Assembly (NCBI RefSeq): GCF_900105065.1
Contig: NZ_LT629749.1
Span: 682,001-746,000, forward strand
Source of the DNA: Friedmanniella luteola
GTDB taxonomy: Bacteria; Actinomycetota; Actinomycetes; Propionibacteriales; Propionibacteriaceae
Direction: 5' to 3'
DNA length: 64,000 nucleotides
In this document: piece by piece, positions 8,146-15,750 of the stretch
Position numbering within the stretch: position 1 is the first letter of the stretch
How the letters are laid out: every line of letters starts with the position of its first letter
The notes under the pieces: generated by a model
Told to the model about the DNA's origin: nothing
What the model saw: the letters and a program-made list of their open reading frames with translations, nothing else
Database searches by the model: none
Program-made: the position numbers and the translations under genes

Positions 8146-8279
8146 GGCCGTCCCCTCCTCGCCGAGCGGTTGCCGGCGCGAGCCGGCCCGGACGAGGGGC
8201 TGCGGACCCCGTCGCCCGTGGCCCCACTCTAGGTCGGCGGCGTCGGGTGCGGCAGGGGCACGAACGCGCGCCGGGAGGG

Positions 8280-9683
8280 TCAGCCGCGGCCGGTGAAGGC
8301 GGCGTAGCGGTCCAGCGACTCCCGCCGTTCCGTGGCGTGGTCGACGATCGGGTGCGGGTAGCCGCGCGGCAGCCCGTCCGGGTTGGTCCAGGGCGTGTGC
8401 AGGTGGGCGAGCGGCACGCCGGCGAGCTCCGGGACGTACCGGCGGATGTAGCGGCCGTCCGGGTCGAACTTCTCCGACTGCGTGACCGGGTTGAAGATCC
8501 GCACGTACATCGCCGGGTCGTTGCCGCAACCGGCCACCCACTGCCAGTTGAGCTGGTTCTGGGCCACGTCCCCGTCGCGCAGGTGCCGCATGTAGACGTC
8601 GGCACCGTGCCACCACGGCAGGTGCAGGTCCTTGACCAGGAACGAGCCGGTGACCAGCCGCAGCCGGTTGTGCATCCAGCCCTCGGCGATCATCTGCCGC
8701 ATCCCGGCGTCGACCAGCGGGTAGCCCGTCCGACCCTGCTCCCAGGCCGCCAGCCGGTGCGCGGCGAGGCTGCCGGGCACCGGGTCGTCCACGGCGAGGT
8801 CGACGAACTCGCGCTTGATCGGGTGCGTGACCGCGTCGGGCCGGTGGAACAGCACGTCGGCGTAGAAGTCGCGCCAGACGACCTGCCGCGCCAGCGCAGC
8901 GGCGCCCTCCGACGGCCGTCCGGCCAGGTCGGCCAGCACGGTCCGGGGGTGCAGGTGACCCCAGCGCAGGGGCGGGGACAGGTGCGTCGTCGCGTCGACG
9001 CCGGGCACGTTGTGCAGGGCCTTGTAGTCGGCCGGGCCGTGCGCGTCCCGGTCCAGCCAGGCCCGCCAGGCCGCCTGCGCGTGCCGCTCGCCGGCGACGG
9101 CGGCCAGCGCGGGCTCCGGCTCCTCCGGCGTGACCCGGCCCGCGGCCTCCAGCCAGGCGACCTGCGCGGGGTCGACCGCGGGCGCCGGCCCGTGCACGCC
9201 CCGGTCCGCCCACGCCCGGTGGAAGGGGGTGAACACCTGGAACGGTCGACCCGACTGCGTGCGCAGGGTGCCGGGGGCGACGCCGTAGGGCGAGCCGGTC
9301 GCCCGCAGCTCCACCGCCGTGGCCGCGAGCGCGGCCCCGACGGCTGCGTCCCGGCGCCGGCCGTAGGGGGCGAAGTCGGCGCTGACGTGGACGGTGGTCG
9401 CGCCCACCTGCGCGGCGACGCGGGGGAGCACGTCGGCGGGCCGGCCCTCGACGACGCTCAGCCCCGGACCGCCGCCAGCGCGCAGGTCGGCGTCGAGCGC
9501 GTGCAGGGCGGCCACCAGCCAGGCCCGCCGGCCGCGGCCGGCGGAGCGCAGCAGGACGGGGTCGAGGACGAACAGCGGGACGACCCCCGCCCCCTCCTCG
9601 ACGGCGGCCAGCAGGGCGGGGTTGTCGGCCAGCCGGAGGTCGCGGCGGGCCCACCACAGCGTGGCCGAGGGGGAGGCGTGCAC
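8280..9683 (-). CDS. phr: deoxyribodipyrimidine photo-lyase (cryptochrome/photolyase family)
   Basis: A 467-residue class I photolyase that repairs UV-induced pyrimidine dimers with light and FAD. The N-terminal alpha/beta antenna domain begins LWWARRDLRLADNPAL. The C-terminal FAD domain shows RRQ-type helix equivalents (ALARQVVWRDFYADVLF), EQGRTGYPLVDAGMRQM, GWMHNRLR, and NWQWVAGCGNDPAMYVRIFNP, the most diagnostic signature. The start is GTG at 9683, with CAAGAT six bases upstream as a weak leaderless -10. It is divergent from the DtxR-family gene with 76 bases between them, the only room for both promoters. Confidence 0.93.
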   Translation of the reverse strand: MHASPSATLWWARRDLRLADNPALLAAVEEGAGVVPLFVLDPVLLRSAGRGRRAWLVAALHALDADLRAGGGPGLSVVEGRPADVLPRVAAQVGATTVHVSADFAPYGRRRDAAVGAALAATAVELRATGSPYGVAPGTLRTQSGRPFQVFTPFHRAWADRGVHGPAPAVDPAQVAWLEAAGRVTPEEPEPALAAVAGERHAQAAWRAWLDRDAHGPADYKALHNVPGVDATTHLSPPLRWGHLHPRTVLADLAGRPSEGAAALARQVVWRDFYADVLFHRPDAVTHPIKREFVDLAVDDPVPGSLAAHRLAAWEQGRTGYPLVDAGMRQMIAEGWMHNRLRLVTGSFLVKDLHLPWWHGADVYMRHLRDGDVAQNQLNWQWVAGCGNDPAMYVRIFNPVTQSEKFDPDGRYIRRYVPELAGVPLAHLHTPWTNPDGLPRGYPHPIVDHATERRESLDRYAAFTGRG

Positions 9684-9759
9684 CGGCTAATCTTGCCTCG
9701 CGCACCGAACGTGCCGACGGCTGGACCGGGCCACGACGGAGAGCAGGGAGAATGACACC

Positions 9760-10455
9760 GTGAGTGACCTGATCGATACCACCGAGATGTACCTCCGGAC
9801 GATCTACGAGCTGGAGGAGGAGGGCATCGTCCCCCTCCGCGCCCGGATCGCGGAGCGGCTGCACCAGAGTGGTCCGACCGTGTCGCAGACCGTCGCCCGG
9901 ATGGAGCGCGACCAGCTGCTCCGCGTCGAGGGCGACCGCCACCTGGAGCTGACCGACGAGGGCCGCAACCGGGCCATCCGCGTCATGCGCAAGCACCGGC
10001 TCGCCGAGCGCCTGCTGATCGACGTCATCGGGCTGGACTGGGAGAAGGTCCACGACGAGGCCTGCCGCTGGGAGCACGTCATCTCCGAGGACGTCGAGCG
10101 CAAGCTGGTCGACCTGCTGAACTCCCCGACCCAGTCGCCCTACGGCAACCCGATCCCCGGGATGGCCGAGCTGGGCGTCACCGACGCCCCGGGCGTCTTC
10201 CGCGACGGCAACGAGCAGCTGCAGGACGTCGTGCGCCGCCAGACCAGCCCCACCCGGGTGGTCATCGAGCGGATGAGCGAGGAGATCCAGAAGGACGTCG
10301 AGATGATGGGCACCCTGCGCCAGGCGGGCATCCAGCCGGGCGCCGAGATCAGCGTCGAGGCGGGGGGCCTGGGCGTGCGGATGTCGGCGGCGGGCTGGCC
10401 CGACTGCGAGATCGACCGCGAGGCGTCCACGCACCTGTTCGTGTCGCGCGTCTGA
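9760..10455 (+). CDS. ideR: iron/metal-dependent repressor, DtxR/IdeR family
   Basis: A 231-residue regulator, the usual length of actinobacterial IdeR/DtxR. The N-terminal winged helix (about 1-70; LHQSGPTVSQTVARMERDQLL) is followed by the dimerisation and metal-binding domain with the signature HDEACRWEHVIS and ENP-type SPTQSPYGNPIPG. A C-terminal SH3-like FeoA domain covers roughly residues 150-231. Family members use Fe(II) as co-repressor for iron uptake genes. Start GTG at 9760 follows GGGAG. The gene symbol reflects similarity; a manganese-type (MntR) specificity is less likely given the SH3-like tail. Confidence 0.88.
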   Translation: MSDLIDTTEMYLRTIYELEEEGIVPLRARIAERLHQSGPTVSQTVARMERDQLLRVEGDRHLELTDEGRNRAIRVMRKHRLAERLLIDVIGLDWEKVHDEACRWEHVISEDVERKLVDLLNSPTQSPYGNPIPGMAELGVTDAPGVFRDGNEQLQDVVRRQTSPTRVVIERMSEEIQKDVEMMGTLRQAGIQPGAEISVEAGGLGVRMSAAGWPDCEIDREASTHLFVSRV

Positions 10456-10463
10456 CGCCCGAG

Positions 10464-11552
10464 GTGGCTGAGTCCGCCGTCGGGGCGCCGGCGATGAGCG
10501 CGCTGCTCGACGGGCACTGGTACGACGCCGTCGCCGGCCTGCTCGACACCGCCCTGACCCGCCCCGACCCGTTCTTCGGCCGGGGCGAGAAGCGGGACCT
10601 GACCCGCGCGCGCAACCTCGCGATGGCCGCCCGCCGGGTGCTCGACCTGGACGGCGAGGACTTCGGCGAGATCGCCGCCGGCTTCGACACCCCGTGGGCC
10701 CCGCGGCTCGCCGCCTCCGGCTTCCCCGCGGAGCCGCGGGCCGCCGAGCGCGGGGCCCTGGGCTCGCTCGTGCCGATCTACGAGCTGATGCTCGAGGTGC
10801 TGGACCTGCGGGCCATCCGGCGGGAGCCGCTGCAGGTGGTGGTCACCGCCCACCTCATCGGGGAGTACCTGCCGCAGCTGGCCTGGGAGTCGACGCTCGG
10901 CCACGCCGGCGACCCGCTCCGGCTCGAGGAGGTGGTCGGCGGCAGCCGCTGGGGCACCGACGACCCGGCCTGCCCGCACTCCTCGGCCCTGCGCAGCACC
11001 GCCAAGCGGGCGCTCAACGCCTGCCGCGGCGACCTGGAGGGCTACACCGCCTACCTCGACCGCTTCCACTCCCGCCAGGGCGACGCGCTCGCCGTCTGCG
11101 CGGTCAACGGCGCGACGGTCGGCGCCGGCGAGCGGCCCGACGTCGGCGAGTGGTGCCCCAACCCCTGCGCCTTCGTCACCGCCGGCTCGCTGGAGGACCG
11201 CCGCGACCTCGACGCGCGGGTCCGGCTGGCCAAGCTGTACGTGGAGTCGCCCGTGGTCGCGCTGCGGCACCACGCCCCGGTCGGGCACTTCTTCGGGGTG
11301 CCGTCGACGGCGGAGATCTCCGAGGCCTGGCTGCGGACGTGGGAGAAGCTGTCGACGCCGTGGAACGACGGCAGCAACCCGCTGCTGAGCACGCCGCCGG
11401 CCGCGACCGCGGTGCACGAGGCGCTGCCCGGCATGGCGGCGCTCGTCTCCGCCGTCGCGGGACGACCCCTGGGTCCGGGTCGGCTGCTCCGCGACATCGG
11501 CGACGACGTGGCCCGGGCGCTGGAGGCGACGGACGTGGAGGTGGTCGGATGA
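10464..11552 (+). CDS. hypothetical protein coupled to a methyltransferase
   Basis: A 362-residue cytoplasmic protein that I do not recognise. It is mostly helical in appearance, with no membrane segment or signal. Conserved-looking features are a Cys/His-rich centre (DPACPHSSA, NACRGD, EWCPNPCAF) and LRHHAPVGHFFGVP, which could bind a metal or cofactor. The start is uncertain: GTG 10464 or ATG 10494; neither has a good ribosome site. The stop overlaps the start of the following methyltransferase (ATGA), so the two proteins are made together and probably act in one modification reaction. Confidence 0.75.
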   Translation: MAESAVGAPAMSALLDGHWYDAVAGLLDTALTRPDPFFGRGEKRDLTRARNLAMAARRVLDLDGEDFGEIAAGFDTPWAPRLAASGFPAEPRAAERGALGSLVPIYELMLEVLDLRAIRREPLQVVVTAHLIGEYLPQLAWESTLGHAGDPLRLEEVVGGSRWGTDDPACPHSSALRSTAKRALNACRGDLEGYTAYLDRFHSRQGDALAVCAVNGATVGAGERPDVGEWCPNPCAFVTAGSLEDRRDLDARVRLAKLYVESPVVALRHHAPVGHFFGVPSTAEISEAWLRTWEKLSTPWNDGSNPLLSTPPAATAVHEALPGMAALVSAVAGRPLGPGRLLRDIGDDVARALEATDVEVVG

Positions 11553-12337
11553 GCGGGCGCGACGGCGGCGACGAGCCGCTGGACTGGAAGGCCTTCCTCG
11601 CCGACTTCCACCGGGCCCGGGCCGGCGTCGCCGAGGCCGTGCTGTCCCGGGCCACCGCCGGCGACCACTCGCCCTACCGCTGGCTGGGCCGGGCCGTCTC
11701 GGCCGACGCGGAGACCATCGTCGACCTCGCGGCCGGGTCGGGGCCGATGTCGCGCGAGCTGGCCCGACCCGGCCGGACCGTCGTCGGCGTGGACGTCTCG
11801 GAGGCCGAGCTCGCGCTGGCCGCCGAGCGCGGTCCCGGGCCGTGGGTCCGCGCCGACGCGCTCCGGCTGCCGGTGCGGGACGGCTCGGTCGACGTGGTCA
11901 CCAGCTCGATGGGCCTCGTCGTCGTCCGGCCGCTGGACGACCTGCTGGCCGAGGTCACCCGGGTGCTCCGGCCCGGCGGCGTGCTGGCCGCCATCGCGCC
12001 CGCCGTCCGCCCGCTCGGCCCCGCCGACCTGCTGACGCTGGGCCAGATCAGCCGCCGGCTGCGGGCCAAACCGCGCTTCCCGGGGCCGGTGGAGCTGGCC
12101 GGGTTCCACAAGGCGCTCGAGGCCGTCGGCCTGACGCGGGTGGAGGACAAGCGCGAGCGCTACCGGTTCACCATCCGCACCCGGGAGGACGCGGAGCTGG
12201 TGATGTCGGCGCTCTACCTGCCGACCACCCGGCGGTCCCGCGTCGAGGCCGCCGTGGAGTACCTGGAGGACCGGCTGGAGCGCGCCGAGAGCGTCGAGAT
12301 CGCCATCCCGATGCGCCGCGTGGTGGCCATCAAGTAG
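11549..12337 (+). CDS. class I SAM-dependent methyltransferase
   Basis: A 262-residue Rossmann-fold methyltransferase. The SAM-binding motif I is IVDLAAGSGPMSRELA, the acidic end of beta-2 is VVGVDVSEAEL, and motif post-II is VRADALRLPVRDGSVDVVTSS, with LRPGGVLAAIAP as motif III-like. This is the UbiE/Methyltransf_11 type acting on small molecules or unknown substrates. The ATG overlaps the stop of the preceding hypothetical gene (ATGA), so it is translationally coupled to it. The substrate is not visible. Confidence 0.85.
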   Translation: MSGRDGGDEPLDWKAFLADFHRARAGVAEAVLSRATAGDHSPYRWLGRAVSADAETIVDLAAGSGPMSRELARPGRTVVGVDVSEAELALAAERGPGPWVRADALRLPVRDGSVDVVTSSMGLVVVRPLDDLLAEVTRVLRPGGVLAAIAPAVRPLGPADLLTLGQISRRLRAKPRFPGPVELAGFHKALEAVGLTRVEDKRERYRFTIRTREDAELVMSALYLPTTRRSRVEAAVEYLEDRLERAESVEIAIPMRRVVAIK

Positions 12338-12379
12338 GCCTCCGCGGCACCCGCCCGCGCAGCCGGAGGGGAACACCCG

Positions 12380-12448
12380 GTGGACCTGGTCGCCCTCGCC
12401 GTCCTCGGCTTGCTGGCCGCTGCCGGAGCGACGACCCTGCGGGAATAG
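12380..12448 (+). CDS. candidate 22-residue membrane microprotein
   Basis: A short frame GTG...TAG encodes 22 residues starting MDLVALAVLGLLAAAG and ending TTLRE. The first two thirds are fully hydrophobic and long enough to cross or dip into a membrane, with an acidic and basic end. A strong ribosome site GGAGGGG (12365-12371) lies eight bases before the GTG, and codon third positions are G/C rich. It sits alone between the methyltransferase and thioredoxin genes. It is too short for comparison, so function is unknown; it could also be a leader peptide for thioredoxin. Confidence 0.45.
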   Translation: MDLVALAVLGLLAAAGATTLRE

Positions 12449-12520
12449 TGCCCGGCCGGGGTTGGTTGTGCCCCGTGACCGCGGCGGGCAGGCGGCCGAG
12501 ACTTCCGGACAGGAGCAAGC

Positions 12521-12919
12521 ATGGCAACGATCGACATCAGTGCCGACACCTTCGAGACCACCATCACGGGCAACGACATCGTCCTGGTGGACTTCTGGGC
12601 CGAGTGGTGCGGCCCGTGCAAGCGCTTCGGACCCATCTACGAGAAGTCGTCCGAGCAGCACAGCGACGTCGTCTACGCCAAGCTCGACACCGACGCGAAC
12701 CAGCAGCTCTCGGGCCAGCTCGGCATCGAGGGCATCCCGACGCTGATGGCCTTCCGCGAGGGCGTCATGGTCTTCAACCAGGCCGGCGCGCTGCCGGGGC
12801 CGGCGCTCGAGCAGGTCATCGACGCCGTCAAGAAGCTGGACATGGACGAGGTCCACGCGCAGGTCGAGAAGCTGCAGGCCGAGCACGGCGACCACGACCA
12901 CGCCGACCACCAGCACTGA
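12521..12919 (+). CDS. trxA: thioredoxin with His-rich C-terminal tail
   Basis: A 132-residue cytoplasmic thioredoxin, a disulfide reductase. The active site WAEWCGPCK (residues about 27-35) and the cis-proline loop GIEGIPTLMAFREG are intact. Compared with standard thioredoxins (about 108 residues) it has an extra C-terminal helix rich in Glu, Lys and Val, and a tail HGDHDHADHQH with five His alternating with Asp, which could bind zinc, copper or nickel. ATG 12521 follows CAGGAG. The downstream triple repeat separates it from the convergent nucleoside hydrolase. Confidence 0.93.
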   Translation: MATIDISADTFETTITGNDIVLVDFWAEWCGPCKRFGPIYEKSSEQHSDVVYAKLDTDANQQLSGQLGIEGIPTLMAFREGVMVFNQAGALPGPALEQVIDAVKKLDMDEVHAQVEKLQAEHGDHDHADHQH

Positions 12920-12921
12920 GG

Positions 12922-12990
12922 TCCGCTCCCTGAGCTCGACCTCCGCTCCCTGAGCGACCTCCGCTCCCTGAGCTCGTCGAAGGGCAGCGA
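12922..12990. repeat. three direct copies of TCCGCTCCCTGAGC in a convergent gap
   Basis: TCCGCTCCCTGAGC occurs at 12922-12935, 12942-12955 and 12960-12973. The last copy extends into CTCGTCGAAGGGC. The array starts right after the thioredoxin stop and ends at the nucleoside hydrolase stop. It belongs to the dispersed CCTGAGC...TCGAAGG element family of this window; possible role in ending or protecting transcripts. Confidence 0.7.
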
Positions 12991-12993
12991 CCG

Positions 12994-13956
12994 TCAGGCC
13001 GCGTAGGCGTCCACCACCTCGGTGAACGCCCGCGCGGCCTGCTGCACGTCCAGGTCCAGGACGACCTCGACCGTCGGCCACGGGTCGTCGCTCCGGGCCT
13101 GCAACTCCTGCGCGACCGGCCGCCGGTCGACGACGGTCTGGCCGCGGCCGAGCCCGGCGAGGTCCACCCGGACGGGGTGGCGGCCGACCGTGAACAGCTC
13201 CGGCCGGGTCAGGTAGACCAGCGCTCCGGCGTCACCGATGCCGCCGACGTAGGCCTGCGACGACAGGCCGTCGGCGCGGGCGCCGCGGCGCAGCAGCAGC
13301 TCCCCGACCAGCTGCTGGGCCGGGTGGTCGCTGGCCGCGTAGCGCCGCGCGTGCTCCTCCTCGACGGTCAGCCGGTTGAAGACGTCCAGGCCGTACATCG
13401 CCGTGGGGACGCCGGACTCGAGGACGCAGGTCGCCGCCTCCGGGTCCAGCCAGACGTTGAACTCGGCCACCGCCGTCACGTTGCCGACGGAGGCCGACCC
13501 GCCCATGAAGACGATCCGCTCCAGGTGGTCGGTCACCTCGGGGTGCAGGGTGAGCAGCAGCGCGATGTTGGTCTGCGGAGCCAGGGCGACCAGGGTCACC
13601 GGGCTGTCCGCCTCGACGACCTGCTGGCGGAGCAGCTCGACGGCGTTCAGCGGGCTGACGGTCCGGGCGGTGGCGGGGAGGACGATCCCCGCGAGGCCGT
13701 CCTCGCCGTGGAACGCCGACTCCTGCTGGACGCGCTCGACGAGCGCTTTCCGGGCGCCGGCCCCGACGGGGATGTCCGGGGCGCCGGCCGCGTCGAGCAC
13801 CTGCTGGGTGTTGGCGACGACCCGCTCCAGGCTCGCGTTGCCGGCGACGCAGCTGACGGCGCGGATCGTCAGGTCCGGGTGCGCGACGGCGTAGAGCAGC
13901 GCGAGCGCGTCGTCCGTGCCGGTGTCGACGTCCAGGACGATGGTGCGGGCAGGCAT
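12994..13956 (-). CDS. nucleoside hydrolase (IunH/RihC family)
   Basis: A 320-residue calcium-dependent N-ribohydrolase, which splits nucleosides into ribose and base for salvage. The family's Asp cluster is at the N-terminus as VLDVDTGTDDALAL (residues about 6-19). Other motifs are VGAGARKAL near 78, FMGGSASVGNVT, and the EFNVWLDPEAA region that binds ribose. ATG 13956 is chosen over a longer reading because GGAGGTCG precedes it. Base specificity cannot be told. It is a single gene facing the thioredoxin gene. Confidence 0.9.
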   Translation of the reverse strand: MPARTIVLDVDTGTDDALALLYAVAHPDLTIRAVSCVAGNASLERVVANTQQVLDAAGAPDIPVGAGARKALVERVQQESAFHGEDGLAGIVLPATARTVSPLNAVELLRQQVVEADSPVTLVALAPQTNIALLLTLHPEVTDHLERIVFMGGSASVGNVTAVAEFNVWLDPEAATCVLESGVPTAMYGLDVFNRLTVEEEHARRYAASDHPAQQLVGELLLRRGARADGLSSQAYVGGIGDAGALVYLTRPELFTVGRHPVRVDLAGLGRGQTVVDRRPVAQELQARSDDPWPTVEVVLDLDVQQAARAFTEVVDAYAA

Positions 13957-14041
13957 CGACGACCTCCGGGCGGGTGTGGGGTGGGGGCTCGGGCGATCCA
14001 CTAACCTAGACGCTCGGGTCCGGCGCCGACGGCGCTGGTCG

Positions 14042-14117
14042 GCCCCCATAGCTCAGGGGATAGAGCAAAGGTTTCCTAAACCTTGTGTCGCAGGTTCGAA
14101 TCCTGCTGGGGGCGCCA
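14042..14117 (+). tRNA. tRNA-Arg (anticodon CCT)
   Basis: A 76-base cloverleaf. The acceptor GCCCCCA pairs with TGGGGGC, the D-arm is AGCTCAGGGGATAGAGC, the anticodon stem AAGGT/ACCTT holds loop TTCCTAA with anticodon CCT, and the T-arm CAGGTTCGAATCCTG is canonical. The 3' CCA is encoded. It reads AGG codons. Confidence 0.96.
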
Positions 14118-14160
14118 ACCGTGGACCGACCGGCCCTCCCCGGCCTGGTCGCCGGCCGCC

Positions 14161-14820
14161 CTACGCGCCCGACGACCCGTGCCAGACCGGTGCCACCTCC
14201 CGGCGGTAGCGACGGCCGAAGAGCCCGCCCAGCACCGTCAGCACCGGGGCCGGCACGTTCGCCCGCAGGGCGGTCCTCTCCTCCGCCGAGGCACCGTCCT
14301 GCACCCAGGCGAAGAACGTCCCGGCCTTGGCCGGGCTCGACCGGCGGCTGAACCGCGCGCTCATCGTCTTCATCGCCGGGTCGCCCGCCCGCTGGGTCAG
14401 CAGCCCCTCGGTCTCGGCCTCCTCGTGGTCGAGGTGGGTCACCGTCGTCCGCTGGAGCCGGCCCAGGGCGGCAGCGGCGTCGTCGGCGTCGGACCGGCTC
14501 GCGGAGGAGCTGAGCCGCGCCATGGCGTCCCGGGCCGTCGCCAGGTCCGCGGCCATGGCCTCGTGCTCGGCGTCGAACGTCTCGAGGGTCGAACGGGTGA
14601 CCCCGACCGCGTCCAGCGCCGGCCAGGCGACGGCGTGCTCGCCCTCGTGGTGGTCGGTGAGCTGCGCGTCGAAGTTCTCCCACGCCCGGTGCAGGGCAGC
14701 GGCGCGCTCCCGGTCGCCGTCCACGAACGCGTCGAGGGCCTGCCGGAACCGGACGAGATCGCGGCGCACGGCTCGGTGGATGGTCTTGTTCATGCTCATC
14801 TGCGGGTGCGACGTGGCCAT
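14161..14820 (-). CDS. hemerythrin HHE-domain protein
   Basis: A 219-residue cytoplasmic protein with one hemerythrin-like four-helix bundle in residues 10-145. The di-iron ligands are visible as H15, HHEGEH (57-62), H86 and HLDHEE (129-134). Such proteins sense or store oxygen, nitric oxide or iron. The remaining third (about 150-219) is a helical extension with a basic end. The mRNA is probably leaderless: TAGCGT (14832 to 14827) lies six bases before the ATG and there is no ribosome site. It is next to the DUF2652 gene in the same orientation. Confidence 0.85.
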   Translation of the reverse strand: MATSHPQMSMNKTIHRAVRRDLVRFRQALDAFVDGDRERAAALHRAWENFDAQLTDHHEGEHAVAWPALDAVGVTRSTLETFDAEHEAMAADLATARDAMARLSSSASRSDADDAAAALGRLQRTTVTHLDHEEAETEGLLTQRAGDPAMKTMSARFSRRSSPAKAGTFFAWVQDGASAEERTALRANVPAPVLTVLGGLFGRRYRREVAPVWHGSSGA

Positions 14821-14917
14821 GGCGACACGCTAGGAGTGGCGAGCGGCCCGGGGAAGAGTGCGGGTGCCCTGCTGACGGCCTGCACATCCCGACGGTGCGA
14901 CGCGGGAGCCGCCAGGA

Positions 14918-15634
14918 TCAGCCCGCCGGGCTCAGCGCCGCCGGACGTCGCCGGGCGAGGATGTGCGGAAGCCCTCGTCCGACCATGGCGAAGGTGCTGC
15001 CGATCCGCTGCGGCCACGAGGGGTCGGCCAGCGGGGCGCCCGCCGGCAGGTCCTGGAGGTCCACGACGTGGGCCTGCACGGCGCCGATGCCCTCCAGGTC
15101 CAGGCCGACGTCCTGCACGGGCAGCCCGGCCGCGGCGGCGGCGCCCTCGCGGTAGAGCTCGTCGGAGACCAGCAGGTACTCCGGCACGGCGACGGGGTTC
15201 TTGAGCAGACGGTGGACCTGGATCACATCCAGCCCGACCAGCTTCTTCCGGCGGCGGATCGTCTGGGTGGCGACCTCGCCGAGGTGGGCGACGAACTTGA
15301 GCTTGAGCTCGCTCGTCCTGGTGCAGCTGCCGCACGGGCACATGTTGAGCTCGACGAACCGTCGCTCCTGGTGGAAGGCCCGGTGCAGGGCGACGGCGGC
15401 CTCGGTGACGGCCGCCCACACCGCCGGCCCGTCCAGGCCCTCCGCGTCGCGGGAGAGGAAGGCCGCGTCGCCCTCGACCTCGATCAGGTCGAAGCCGTGC
15501 GCCGCGTCGACGATCTTGCCGAGCATCCGGGTGGTCGCCGCCTCCGCGTGCCCCAGGACGCTGCGGTGGAACTGCATGTACTCGGTGTAGCCGCCGATGT
15601 CGGCGATCAGCAGGAGCGCCCGTCGGGTCGGCAT
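14918..15634 (-). CDS. DUF2652 protein, class III nucleotidyl-cyclase-like
   Basis: A 238-residue protein of the DUF2652 type, which resembles class III adenylate/guanylate cyclase domains. Both metal-binding Asp positions are kept: D12 in ADIGGYTEYM and D56 in EVEGDAAF. The base-selecting Lys of adenylate cyclases is Glu (E52), as in guanylate cyclases. R142 aligns with the transition-state Arg, but the Asn before it is absent (VIQVHR). A CPCGSC cluster (99-104) may bind a metal. Whether it makes a cyclic nucleotide is unknown. The start is leaderless: TAGCGT ends seven bases before the ATG. It is divergent from the PIG-L/CNB gene. Confidence 0.78.
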   Translation of the reverse strand: MPTRRALLLIADIGGYTEYMQFHRSVLGHAEAATTRMLGKIVDAAHGFDLIEVEGDAAFLSRDAEGLDGPAVWAAVTEAAVALHRAFHQERRFVELNMCPCGSCTRTSELKLKFVAHLGEVATQTIRRRKKLVGLDVIQVHRLLKNPVAVPEYLLVSDELYREGAAAAAGLPVQDVGLDLEGIGAVQAHVVDLQDLPAGAPLADPSWPQRIGSTFAMVGRGLPHILARRRPAALSPAG

Positions 15635-15750
15635 GCCGGCGACGCTAGCAGTGCACGACCGCCCGTGGTAGAACTTCCTCGCTCGTCCGATGGCGGCTCG
15701 TGGCCCGCCCCGAACGCTCAGGCTGGGAGAGGGCTGGACGTGATCAGGCC

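Noticed and set aside
7621-10434. A 937-codon minus-strand frame spanning photolyase and beyond
   Set aside because: Only its last 174 codons, after the GTG with ribosome site at 8145, look real. The rest is a shadow of the photolyase and DtxR genes.
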